Of a DNA stretch of 64,000 bases, positions 41,822 to 50,737 are shown in pieces. The stretch spans positions 254,984-318,983 of the forward strand of contig NZ_RSCL01000011.1 in NCBI RefSeq assembly GCF_003991905.1. Reading direction: 5' to 3'. The stretch is from Dulcicalothrix desertica PCC 7102 (GTDB lineage Bacteria; Cyanobacteriota; Cyanobacteriia; Cyanobacteriales; Nostocaceae). The stretch's first letter is position 1; the number at the start of each line of letters is the position of its first letter. The notes beneath the pieces are model-generated. The model was not told the DNA's origin, made no database searches, and was given only the letters and a program-made list of their open reading frames with translations. Position numbers and translations under genes: made by a program.

Positions 41822-44800
41822 TTAATCAATTGTCGCGCGGAAGCGAATGAAGCCATAAGAACCAGAATTCGAGTTTCCAACTTGGAAATAAGCGGCGCCG
41901 CGATTATTATTTGTACCTGAACATGCTGCAGGGAAAGTTACGGTATAAAATCCAGATTCGCCTGCCGAAGGTGGATTGTCTGTGATTGAATTTGTTGCCC
42001 CTCCATTCAAATTTAGTTGCATTGTGCCAGAAACATAGGTCTGGTTTGCGGGTACAAAGTCGCAGAAGCTAAGACTTTGTGCAGGAATTCCACCATCAAC
42101 GAGGAAGTAAATTGTATATTCAACTTCATCTTTAGGAGCAGGTACCCCAGGATTTACAGGAATTTGATTACCCGTAATGGCTCCTAACAAGTAAGTATTT
42201 GCAGCGGGAGTCCAGCCAACAGTAGTATCATCATTGACATCTGCGGCTAAATCGTTGTAACCACCAATAGAGGCTACTGTTGCACTTCCAAACTTTTTAA
42301 CACCTGTAATTCGTTTCACCAAACGTACACGAGGGGCAATTTTACTAATTGTTGGGTCACTAACTGTGGGTGTAACTGGGTCATCACTTTTAATATCCCC
42401 AACACCATCGCTAGAAATTACTGCCTGGTTGGATACTGTTGTTACACCATTTGCTAATGGGTCATTTACTTTGACACGGAATTTAATCGTACTGGTGCTG
42501 TCTGCTGCTGTAGTACCTAAAGTCCCACCTGTAGTACTACTTGCTCCTGTTCCTAATCTAAATACTACTTGGGAACCTGCAAATTCTGCTTGGTCGTTTG
42601 CTGATGTGTCGCTTTTGGCTCCGTCATTGGCGCCAGCAGAAATTTCTAATGTGCCAGAGACATAAGTTGTATTTGGAGGAATTGTATCTTTGAGGACGAC
42701 ATTATTTCTTGATATTGTAGTACTAGTATTTTTAACGACAACTGTGTATTCGAGAATATCCCCTGGAGTTGGGACTTGATTTTGTAGAGGGGTAGTACCA
42801 CCAGATTTATCACTGTCTACTACCAAGGCTACAGTTTTGTCAGCCGTTAAAGTACTTGATGGAATAATAGTAACGTCTTCTCCTGTGTTAGCAGGAACAG
42901 TCCCATCGTAAGTGGTAGATACTGTAACAGCAGTATTGGGTACAGTTGTAACCCCAGCGCTTGGGTTAACATATTTAGCACTAGCCAAAACACTGTTGTT
43001 GTACTTTCCAGGTGCAGTACCATTGGCAATATCCGCATTAAAGGTAATAGAAACACTGCCTCCTGGGGGAATTGTAAAGTCTTTCCACTCAGGTTTGGAT
43101 GCTGTTCCGGTACTAGTGACAGTAGTGGGTCCGCTGGCGCCTCCTGTATATACTGGTGTAATCGGTACGGCTGTATGCGTAAATCCCGCAGGTAGAGAAT
43201 CATCAATAATTACTACTTCACGAGCTTCTGGACGATTACTTCCACTAGGATTAGAAACTGTAATAGTATAAGTTGCTGTACCTGGCGCCGCCATTGGATT
43301 AGGCGTTGAAGTGGTTTTTGCTGCCTCAATTAAACAACCGGCGCCAGAGATACTAGTGGTAGCATCTGTGGGTGTTGTAGGGACTGGTCCAATCACACCA
43401 GAACCTGCTGTTGCACCACCAAAGTTAGTAGCTTCGTTATTTGTAGTTCCAGGTTGACCACCACTCAAGTTAATTGTTGCGGTGTTAGGGCTAATGTATA
43501 CTGCACCACCACCACCACCACCACCAGGCCCGTGAGGAGAACCGCCACCTGTGTTAGTACCACCTTTACCACCCGAAGCGTTAATGGTAATACCACCAGG
43601 TATAGTACTATTTTGTGAAATTACTAAAACGCTACCACCCGCACCACCACCACCACTACCATCATTGGCAGGAAGCATACTTGGAGTTGCACCGTCAGCG
43701 TTAATCGTACCCGTACCTGCAATTGTACCTGCACGCACCATCACAATACCACCACCAGGGGCGCCGCTACTGGCGTAACCATTACCTGGAGTTCCAGTAC
43801 CGTTGTTATTACTACCAGCACCTCCACCTCCACCTAAAACCAAGCGGCGAGCAGAAGCAGGGAAAACAGCACCACCATCTCCACCAAAAGGCAATGCAGA
43901 TCTCCAAGTTTTACCACCTTTACCACCTAGACCCCCATTACTACCACCACCACCACCAGCGTTTTCTTCGTTATTTGAAGGGTTTCCATCTGTACCACCA
44001 CCACCAGCATTTCCTGGCGCACCACGTCCGTAACTACCACCAGGATAACCTTCTACTGTTGTATCTAGAGGTATGGTTCTAGTTGGATCATATAAATATC
44101 TTGGTGTACCTGCGATTCCTTCTGCTTTGGAACCGTTGGCGTTGAAGCTTGAAAGTGTGACTATATCTGTGTTACTCCCACCAGTAGCTACTGACAGCTT
44201 GCGACCAGCACCACCTCTAAAGCCCAGACCATTAGCGTTAATTTGTCCGCCATTAAAAGTTAGTTTTCCGGCGACATCAACGGCAACTATACCACCTGTC
44301 TGGCCATTCCAAGGTGTAGCAATGATTGTACCAGTAACATCTAAATTATTATACTGAGGAACTCGAATCACTTGATAACGTTTTTGTCCTTGAGTCGCAA
44401 AATCGCTATTACCGTAGCTATTGACAAGCGGAGAAGTCAGAGTAATTGTACCACCGCTCAAACCAACATCACTAGCGGCAACAGCATACTCAAAGTTTCC
44501 AGCAGTAAAGTTTGTGGTTAAATTTCCGTTAACTACACCATTCGCAGGATAGTTTATTGCTCCTTGATTCGGGTTGTTAGTAGCACTACCATCACCATAG
44601 GAATTGGTATTTGTGGAATCAATATCTGCACCCTGCATTTGGATGATTAGCAATAAGTCACCTTTTTGAATTCCAGATGCTCCGGTTCCAGCACCAACAC
44701 TAACACTGGTTGAACCTGCCGCAACATTACTACCAGCCCCAATATAATAAGTATTAAGCTGAGTAGTTGCTGTGATATTACCATCTTTGCCTGGTATAGC

Positions 44801-44962
44801 GCAGATTGGGGCGCCACTACCATCAACTTTATCGGCAAAGACTGGCTTGTTCAACAACCATAATGATTGTGATGTGAGTAAGGTTGTTGTGGCAATTGTT
44901 GTACCAATTGTCCGGAGCAGGCGCTTTTGACGACGCATAATTAAGTTAGTTAGACTTTTCAT
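41822..44962 (-). CDS. secreted DUF11 protein with glycine-rich region (gene 5 of surface cluster)
   Basis: 1046 residues; GAGGTG lies 7 bases before ATG 44962, inside the end of the upstream gene (17-base overlap), so the two are translationally coupled. Signal region about 1-44 (ends PVFA). Residues about 200-520 are very glycine-rich (GGAGR, GGGGSNGGLGGKGGK, GPGGGGGGG), resembling extracellular glycine-rich beta proteins. From about 555 on there are DUF11-type Ig-like repeats (GTATYTITVSNPSG, PGDILEYTVVVKN, DEVEYTIYFLVDGG) with 'idea of decoration' features such as LPAGF and IPPNTTYVSGT. DUF11 domains build extracellular surface layers and stalks. The glycine run makes antisense Pro/His ORFs, which are artefacts. 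Confidence 0.82.
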   Translation of the reverse strand: MKSLTNLIMRRQKRLLRTIGTTIATTTLLTSQSLWLLNKPVFADKVDGSGAPICAIPGKDGNITATTQLNTYYIGAGSNVAAGSTSVSVGAGTGASGIQKGDLLLIIQMQGADIDSTNTNSYGDGSATNNPNQGAINYPANGVVNGNLTTNFTAGNFEYAVAASDVGLSGGTITLTSPLVNSYGNSDFATQGQKRYQVIRVPQYNNLDVTGTIIATPWNGQTGGIVAVDVAGKLTFNGGQINANGLGFRGGAGRKLSVATGGSNTDIVTLSSFNANGSKAEGIAGTPRYLYDPTRTIPLDTTVEGYPGGSYGRGAPGNAGGGGTDGNPSNNEENAGGGGGSNGGLGGKGGKTWRSALPFGGDGGAVFPASARRLVLGGGGGAGSNNNGTGTPGNGYASSGAPGGGIVMVRAGTIAGTGTINADGATPSMLPANDGSGGGGAGGSVLVISQNSTIPGGITINASGGKGGTNTGGGSPHGPGGGGGGGAVYISPNTATINLSGGQPGTTNNEATNFGGATAGSGVIGPVPTTPTDATTSISGAGCLIEAAKTTSTPNPMAAPGTATYTITVSNPSGSNRPEAREVVIIDDSLPAGFTHTAVPITPVYTGGASGPTTVTSTGTASKPEWKDFTIPPGGSVSITFNADIANGTAPGKYNNSVLASAKYVNPSAGVTTVPNTAVTVSTTYDGTVPANTGEDVTIIPSSTLTADKTVALVVDSDKSGGTTPLQNQVPTPGDILEYTVVVKNTSTTISRNNVVLKDTIPPNTTYVSGTLEISAGANDGAKSDTSANDQAEFAGSQVVFRLGTGASSTTGGTLGTTAADSTSTIKFRVKVNDPLANGVTTVSNQAVISSDGVGDIKSDDPVTPTVSDPTISKIAPRVRLVKRITGVKKFGSATVASIGGYNDLAADVNDDTTVGWTPAANTYLLGAITGNQIPVNPGVPAPKDEVEYTIYFLVDGGIPAQSLSFCDFVPANQTYVSGTMQLNLNGGATNSITDNPPSAGESGFYTVTFPAACSGTNNNRGAAYFQVGNSNSGSYGFIRFRATID

Positions 44963-47900
44963 GTTTTAGCACCTCAGACAATCGGGACATTAATGGGTTA
45001 GTGGGAACAGATGTGGTAGTTTGGGTTTCAACTTTTTGGGGTAGGGGTTTTTGTAACCCAAAACCATCAAATAATTCGTTTAATTTCAGTGTTAAACCAA
45101 GATACGGCCCATCAGCAGAACGGGTACCAGAAAAGTCACGGTCATCGACTCGACCAAATACATAACCTCCTGCAAGTCTTAAATTAGGACTGAGGTAATA
45201 ACCTAGTTCGGCAACAAATCCTGTTTCAGAGAAGCTTCCCTGATTAATCCAGCGCATTTCTCCTACTAAGTCAGTACTGTATCCTAAACGATATGTGGCA
45301 CGAAGTTGAGCAAGGTTAACTGTACTTGTACCTACCAAATCGTTTGCTAAGTAAGAGGTACTGTTACGTAATGCGTACTTACCGTAAAATTCCCATTGCC
45401 AGTTTGGTGCATATATTGCTTCCCCAGCAAAAGTATGGTCTTCTGAACCAGTACCACTACCAAGTAAAATGGTGTCGGGAATTGTTGACGGATTTTGACG
45501 GTATTCGTAACGTAGTAGAGCATTAAATTTATCGTTATCGGGTTCACGGAAGGCTAAACCAATTCTTAAATTAGCAGTATCAGCGATTCCCGAAAGTTTT
45601 AAGTTCGATGAACCTGCTTGCTGATACCTAACTAATGCCGTTAATGCGGGTGATATTTTACCGATTGCACCTGCGGAAATTACGGTGTTATTACCACCAG
45701 AAGAACTGCGATGCTGATAACGCGCACTAGCTTGGAAGTTTTTGCCATCGTTATATTCTAATCCAGCACTGTAGCTATCGCCACCATTAAATCCTAACGA
45801 TGAGGCACTTTGCCCTACTGCAAAAGGTTGTGCAAATTGAACACCAGCACCTGTTATTCCCTGGAAGCTACCGAATACATGCTCGTATGCTAAATCTAAC
45901 TTTAATCCAGGAGAAATAACCCAACGTTGATTTAAACCTATTGCTCCTTGTACAGTCATGCCATTGGCGCCGTTAAGAATACCATAACGTCCAGTTAAAC
46001 TTGTGTCAGAACCAATTTTATATTCTCCATCTACATCAAAAGTCGTGATAGACTGTCCAGAAAATTGTCCGCGAGTATAATATTGTTGTCCTAATCGGAG
46101 ATTAATTCCTGGAACCACTGCCCAGTTTAAACCTAATAATGTACGGTCTGGGTAAACTGCATCTGTATCATCAGATAACGTTAATTCATTTTGGGCAAGA
46201 AATGTGAGTTTGTCAGCAATGGGAAGAGTAAAGCGAGAACGTAGTTGTTGTGATGTTCCGCTTGCTTCTGGAATTAGTCTATCTGTCCTATCACGGTAAA
46301 GTAAGTCTACGTCTACTGATGCTTTACCTATTTGCTGCTGAATTCCTGCTGATATTGTTGTCAAAGAGTTATCTACTTTGGCGCCAGGTATAGGAGTATT
46401 CAGAGGTCTAAATAAATCTTGTAAAGTGTCTATGGGACGAGGTGCTGTTCCTTCGTTATCTTCGTGGTCGTATTGCACACGGAAACGAGTACTATCTGAA
46501 ACATTCCCACTTAATTGGGCGCCGTAACGAGTTTGTCCCGGTACAAAGCTGATGGTAGAATCATTTGCAAAACCTGTATCAGCTTTACGATAATAAGCAC
46601 GTCCTAATACTCCTCCTAAAATTTCGGAGTTAGCTTCAAAGCGGTAAGCAGAACCACCAACTTCACCAACAATATCCGAGTTATTACGGGAATGAGCATA
46701 CTCAGCAATCAAGTTTGTTGTTGAATTTAGAGAAATTAGCGCATCTGCACCGTAAAGTTCAAAGTCGCGAACACCTTGATTTTGATATAAATAACTACCA
46801 CCAATCCAACTTTCTAGTCCTGCACTGCGGTTAAGATGATACTTAAGTCTGCCAGCATAGAGATTGCTCGAATCTCCTCCAATACTTTCATATTGGTAAG
46901 TGGTAACAATTCGTCGTACTAACACCTGTCCTTTGTCATCTACATCTGTTCGTAGTAAAGGTTGACGGAAAAGTAAAGTACCTCTGTCATAATCAATTTC
47001 GTAATCGGCGCCACGATTTAACTGTTTCCGTGCTAATACAGTACCAGGACGATTCAATTCTTCCAACTCAATAAACACATTTTCACTACCCTCAACCAAC
47101 ACACGACGAGAAAGGAAGTAAAAACCACTCGTACCATCAGGAGGAATTGTATCGCGTTGGAAACCTTGCAAATTATTTCCGTAAATAGCAGTTGCTTGAA
47201 GATTGCCAAAATTATAATTAGCTTTGAAACCGTGGAGTGTGCGATTAGTAGCTGTAAATTCCTGGGAACGAGTTGAAAACTCCTCGGTTTTATAATCACC
47301 CCAAAGGAACGAATCCACACCACCCAAACCACTGGGTGAAGTTCGCTCTAATTTTGCATAAACACTATCACTAGAAGGAGTTAATATCTCAGAAGTAGAA
47401 CTATCACCATAAACAGGATAAGCTTTTTCGCAAAATTGCAAATCTCGGAATAAACGAGTAGTGCTATCACAAGTTTCATTCAAATTGCGGCTACTGTTAT
47501 ATGCACCCGTAAACAACCAACCACCAACATCACCAGTAGCAAACACAGAAGCGCGTCCATCAAACTGATAATCATAATCTTTATCAGGTGGTAAAAAATC
47601 ACGGAAACTGCCATAAAAATCAGTTCCGCGTTTTCCAAAACGTAAATCAATAGTTCCTGTCACCAACGAAGAACGCAAATCTGTCTCCAAAACTAACTGA
47701 GTAAAAGCATCAACTTCACCCAACTTTGCTTGAATACGAATAGTTTGCGCTTGTAAAGTCGAGCGTAAAGAAGCTCGAAACTGTCCTTGAGTGGCTTTAA
47801 CCTGGAAACCTGGCTGTTCTTCACTAGCATCTTCACCAACAAACTCACCTGCGGTCGCACTCAAAGTAACAATAGCATCTCTATTAGAACGATTACCACT

Positions 47901-48494
47901 CGCATCGAGTAATTGTCCCTCAACAGTTGCCATCGAACGTCCATTCGCAGGAATACGAGTTTCTAAGGTTCTTAAAGTAATGCTTTGTACCGTACCTCGA
48001 ACAGTCACTTTCATCGATGCAGATTCACCCTCCACCCCATTAACAGAAGTTTTGGCGGTGATAGTATTTTCCCCTTCCTGCAAAGATACCCCATACCAAG
48101 TTTGGGTAACAGTATTCGTCTTACTATTAGTTTCAGTTCGACCAATTGATTTAGAATCAACAAGTACACCATTAACTCGTAATTCTACAGTTGCACCTTT
48201 AGGAAACTGTAAAGTAAACGCCGTTGCTGGCACATCCAAAACAGTTTGAGGCGCCGGTTCGAGAATAGTTAGAGGAGTGCTGAGTGCTGAGTGCTGAGTG
48301 CTGAGTGAGGAGTTAGGAGTTACGCCTTTCTTTTCTTCCTTTGCGTCCTTTGCGTCCTTTGCGGTTAAATTAAAAACATCCTCACTACGCTCAACCTGTG
48401 CAACACCTTCAGCACGTGCCACACCAGTAATTAAACCAACACAAGCCAACTGCACCAAAAACCAGAAAACAGGTTTTACACATCTGAAACTCAT
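44946..48494 (-). CDS. large outer-membrane beta-barrel protein with Ig-like N-terminus (gene 4)
   Basis: 1182 residues; AAGGAGGTG precedes ATG 48494, which overlaps the stop of gene 3 by 4 bases. Signal peptide 1-28 (VARA). Residues about 43-75 come from inserted repeat DNA (AKDAKDAK, STQHSALST). Then Ig-like domains about 76-270 (VELRVNGVLV, EGENTITAKTSV, ATVEGQLLDASGN). The remaining 900 residues alternate hydrophobic and polar residues with many aromatic girdle residues (YRFEANSEILGG, FRVQYDHEDNEG, ASARYQHRS), characteristic of a large barrel; the C-terminal strand is GPYLGLTLKLNELF followed by a 40-residue extension, which is unusual. It probably sits in the outer membrane as anchor or export pore for the DUF11 proteins (inference). 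Confidence 0.75.
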   Translation of the reverse strand: MSFRCVKPVFWFLVQLACVGLITGVARAEGVAQVERSEDVFNLTAKDAKDAKEEKKGVTPNSSLSTQHSALSTPLTILEPAPQTVLDVPATAFTLQFPKGATVELRVNGVLVDSKSIGRTETNSKTNTVTQTWYGVSLQEGENTITAKTSVNGVEGESASMKVTVRGTVQSITLRTLETRIPANGRSMATVEGQLLDASGNRSNRDAIVTLSATAGEFVGEDASEEQPGFQVKATQGQFRASLRSTLQAQTIRIQAKLGEVDAFTQLVLETDLRSSLVTGTIDLRFGKRGTDFYGSFRDFLPPDKDYDYQFDGRASVFATGDVGGWLFTGAYNSSRNLNETCDSTTRLFRDLQFCEKAYPVYGDSSTSEILTPSSDSVYAKLERTSPSGLGGVDSFLWGDYKTEEFSTRSQEFTATNRTLHGFKANYNFGNLQATAIYGNNLQGFQRDTIPPDGTSGFYFLSRRVLVEGSENVFIELEELNRPGTVLARKQLNRGADYEIDYDRGTLLFRQPLLRTDVDDKGQVLVRRIVTTYQYESIGGDSSNLYAGRLKYHLNRSAGLESWIGGSYLYQNQGVRDFELYGADALISLNSTTNLIAEYAHSRNNSDIVGEVGGSAYRFEANSEILGGVLGRAYYRKADTGFANDSTISFVPGQTRYGAQLSGNVSDSTRFRVQYDHEDNEGTAPRPIDTLQDLFRPLNTPIPGAKVDNSLTTISAGIQQQIGKASVDVDLLYRDRTDRLIPEASGTSQQLRSRFTLPIADKLTFLAQNELTLSDDTDAVYPDRTLLGLNWAVVPGINLRLGQQYYTRGQFSGQSITTFDVDGEYKIGSDTSLTGRYGILNGANGMTVQGAIGLNQRWVISPGLKLDLAYEHVFGSFQGITGAGVQFAQPFAVGQSASSLGFNGGDSYSAGLEYNDGKNFQASARYQHRSSSGGNNTVISAGAIGKISPALTALVRYQQAGSSNLKLSGIADTANLRIGLAFREPDNDKFNALLRYEYRQNPSTIPDTILLGSGTGSEDHTFAGEAIYAPNWQWEFYGKYALRNSTSYLANDLVGTSTVNLAQLRATYRLGYSTDLVGEMRWINQGSFSETGFVAELGYYLSPNLRLAGGYVFGRVDDRDFSGTRSADGPYLGLTLKLNELFDGFGLQKPLPQKVETQTTTSVPTNPLMSRLSEVLKHEKSN
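48276..48367. repeat. intergenic-type repeats inserted in a coding region
   Basis: Plus-strand GTGCTGAGTGCTGAGTGCTG-type tandem units (48276-48307) followed by CTTTGCGTCCTTTGCGTCC and TTTGCGGTTAAA (about 48338-48369). The latter is the same sequence as the hairpin repeat at 59860-59943. In the minus-strand reading frame of the barrel gene it is translated as AKDAKDAK and LSTQHSALST without breaking the frame. Confidence 0.75.
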
Positions 48495-49951
48495 GGTTGC
48501 ACCTCCTTGCTTGACTTATCACCTATTTCCTCAACAGGGGTCACACCAAAATTCATCCGTGCCAAACCACCTGGTTCTAAGCGCACCAAGCGAGATTGGC
48601 TCCTGCGCTCCTTAAACTTGCGATTGCGCGCTATGTCATAACCGGGCACACTTGTTAAATCCAATACGCCAGTACGACTACCAGAAATCACATTCGCCAC
48701 CGAGAATAACCCTTTTACATCAGTAGTAATACGGTTGCCATCATCAAGAATTACTACAGCATTAGGTATACCTGGCTCTCCAGTTTGCTGCTCACCGTCA
48801 AAGTTTTTATCATAAAACACCCGACCAATCAGCGTACCGCAGTCAGAAATAATACCATTGCGGATTCGTAAACGATAGCGAGAAGGCCCATCTTTTAACT
48901 CAGCATTATTATCTTGGCGCCGCGCGGTAACACTGGCTAAATTTTCACCCGAACCACGTACAGCATCGGGGGTAATTTTCACTGCATAAACAAGATTTAT
49001 AGAACCTTCGGGTGGGATAGTTTGGTTTAAATTAAAAGTAAGATTAGAACCCTGATTATTAGTATCGACTGTTATAGACTGACCGTTTAACTCAGCACGT
49101 GCGGAATTTGCCACAAACCTAAATCCGGTGGGCAACACATCTGTAACTGAGACTTGTCTGCTTGGGACATTATTTAAATTTCTTACTAAAAGACGATAAA
49201 TTACTGTATCACCTGGTTCCGCAGCAGCTCTATCTGCGGTTTTAACAATTTGAATTGGTTGTGTAACACCAACGCATATTGGACGGTCAAGCAAACTAAT
49301 AGCTGAAAGCACTAAACCTGTTGTTGTACCATCTTGAATTGCAACAGTTGTACTAAAAGATGCTGGGTCACCATCTTGACTAATACCTTTACCATCAAGT
49401 GCAGTTGCCGTATAAGAAACAGTTTTAGCAACATCATCGCGTGCGGTAATGATAATCCTAATTTGGCGCTGGCTAAAACCTCTTGCTCCTGGTGGTGGAT
49501 TTACTACTAATATATAGCGTCTACCAATGTCAAGCTGTCCGTTATTGCGATTAAGCAAATAATTGAAAGCTCCTTTCGGTTCTTCGTTTGCCAAAAAATA
49601 AGGATTAGCGTTTTGAATATTCGGTAGCAAACCTGTAAAATTAGTTCCTGCTCCAGTTCTAGTTAATGATACTAAACCATTTAACGTATCATTGGCGCCT
49701 GCTTCATACAATCCAACACTAAATCCAGCGTAATCTGGTAAAACTTCGCCACCGCATCCGCGAATTCGTCCAAATGGGTCAACAAGTTCTTGTTTAAGTT
49801 GGTTAGTTTCCGCAGAAATTTCTTCTCCAGTTGGGGTTTTAAATTTATATGTAGCGGTATTTTGAATAACACCTGCTCTCGCAGGAGTTGCAACTATATA
49901 TGTGATTATAAAAGCTGCCGAAATTAAACGACATCGATTTATTATTGACAT
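48491..49951 (-). CDS. secreted DUF11/SdrD-B-type surface protein (gene 3)
   Basis: 486 residues; signal peptide 1-26 (ATPARA). The mature N-terminus VIQNTATYKFKTPTGEEISA has the form of the gene 1 product. A DUF11 domain lies at about 238-350 (QIVKTADRAAAEPGDTVIYR, SVTDVLPTGFRF). A carboxypeptidase-regulatory/SdrD B-like domain follows at about 375-450 (GRVFYDKNFDGEQQTGEPGI, NAVVILDDGNRI, TDVKGLFSV), with Asp-rich loops likely to bind calcium. Short C-terminal tail. Predicted exported adhesin or structural protein. Overlaps the barrel gene by 4 bases. Confidence 0.8.
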   Translation of the reverse strand: MSIINRCRLISAAFIITYIVATPARAGVIQNTATYKFKTPTGEEISAETNQLKQELVDPFGRIRGCGGEVLPDYAGFSVGLYEAGANDTLNGLVSLTRTGAGTNFTGLLPNIQNANPYFLANEEPKGAFNYLLNRNNGQLDIGRRYILVVNPPPGARGFSQRQIRIIITARDDVAKTVSYTATALDGKGISQDGDPASFSTTVAIQDGTTTGLVLSAISLLDRPICVGVTQPIQIVKTADRAAAEPGDTVIYRLLVRNLNNVPSRQVSVTDVLPTGFRFVANSARAELNGQSITVDTNNQGSNLTFNLNQTIPPEGSINLVYAVKITPDAVRGSGENLASVTARRQDNNAELKDGPSRYRLRIRNGIISDCGTLIGRVFYDKNFDGEQQTGEPGIPNAVVILDDGNRITTDVKGLFSVANVISGSRTGVLDLTSVPGYDIARNRKFKERRSQSRLVRLEPGGLARMNFGVTPVEEIGDKSSKEVQP

Positions 49952-49987
49952 GAAAGATAACCTGATAAAAGCCTATTTTGGTGCTTA

Positions 49988-50018
49988 GATACCAGGTTTC
50001 TTCAAGAAACCTGGTATC
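49988..50018. promoter_or_regulatory. perfect 15-base-arm hairpin between genes 2 and 3 of the surface cluster
   Basis: GATACCAGGTTTCTT, one base, then AAGAAACCTGGTATC. It sits in the 79-base gap between the stop at 50031 and the start at 49951 on the minus strand. No T-run follows, so it is more likely an mRNA-processing or stability element, or a mobile palindrome, than a terminator. Confidence 0.55.
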
Positions 50019-50030
50019 TTGTTGCTCACC

Positions 50031-50603
50031 TTAGCGTACCTTTGTTAGATATCCAGTTTGAACAGAAGTCGATGGCTCTAATTCTTGGCTAAAATTCCAA
50101 CGGACGTGTGTATATGCTTCAGCAGGAGCAGGACGTTCTTCGACTTTGCCGTTAGCTAAAGTCACTTTCACAGTCGGATTAGCAACAAAAGTCTTACCTT
50201 GGTCAATGCTATAGGTAACATTGGCGCCTTTAACAGGTATAGCAGAGTTTAATTGATACGTTAAACCGCGTGAAATTGGTTGGGTAAAAGCCATCTTTTT
50301 CGCAGCACGAGTACCTTCATTCTTTCCTGTAAGTGTAAAACGAACTACATCTCCAGGTTTAACAACTGTTTTAGAATCAAGAGTTTTCCAGCTAATAGTT
50401 TCTTTACCTTGGGCACTTTTTTGGCGCTGTTGTATATCAGCCACCAAATTTAAATTTATCTTGGGCTGTTGTAATACATTTTGCGCTAGCGTCGAACCTG
50501 CATCAATTAATTGAGCAATAGCAGGTTTGTCTCCAACAGGAATTACAGTTAACGCAGCAGTCACAACAGCAAAACCAGCAGCAAATAAACGTTTTTTCAT
50601 CAT
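50031..50603 (-). CDS. secreted single DUF11-domain protein (gene 2)
   Basis: 190 residues; GAGGAGA precedes two tandem ATG codons. Signal peptide 1-30 (DKPAIAQ). One DUF11-like domain about 60-185: KTVVKPGDVVRFTLTGKNEG, AKKMAFTQPISRGLTYQLNS, VRWNFSQELEPSTSV. Strong enough for family membership though short. It could act as a minor subunit of the surface structure. It follows gene 1 by 134 bases. Confidence 0.8.
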   Translation of the reverse strand: MMKKRLFAAGFAVVTAALTVIPVGDKPAIAQLIDAGSTLAQNVLQQPKINLNLVADIQQRQKSAQGKETISWKTLDSKTVVKPGDVVRFTLTGKNEGTRAAKKMAFTQPISRGLTYQLNSAIPVKGANVTYSIDQGKTFVANPTVKVTLANGKVEERPAPAEAYTHVRWNFSQELEPSTSVQTGYLTKVR

Positions 50604-50737
50604 TAATCTCCTCTTTTAATTGAATTCCAAAAAAACCTGCTTTTCCTCTCATTCCCCTCCTAACTCCGCTCTCCTACTAGGAGAGCGATTAAGGGAGAGG
50701 TTCTTTACTTGTTCTTTACTTATTGTTCCCAATTTGA

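Noticed and set aside
43551-44357. Plus-strand Pro/His/Tyr-rich ORFs opposite the glycine-rich surface gene
   Set aside because: Composition is dictated by the antisense of Gly codons; no start context or family match.
50640-50700. Third family A MITE (GCTCTCCTACTAGGAGAGC)
   Set aside because: It shares only the short CTCTCCTAC/GGAGAGG text, lacks the GGATAC arms, and is likely an unrelated short hairpin.
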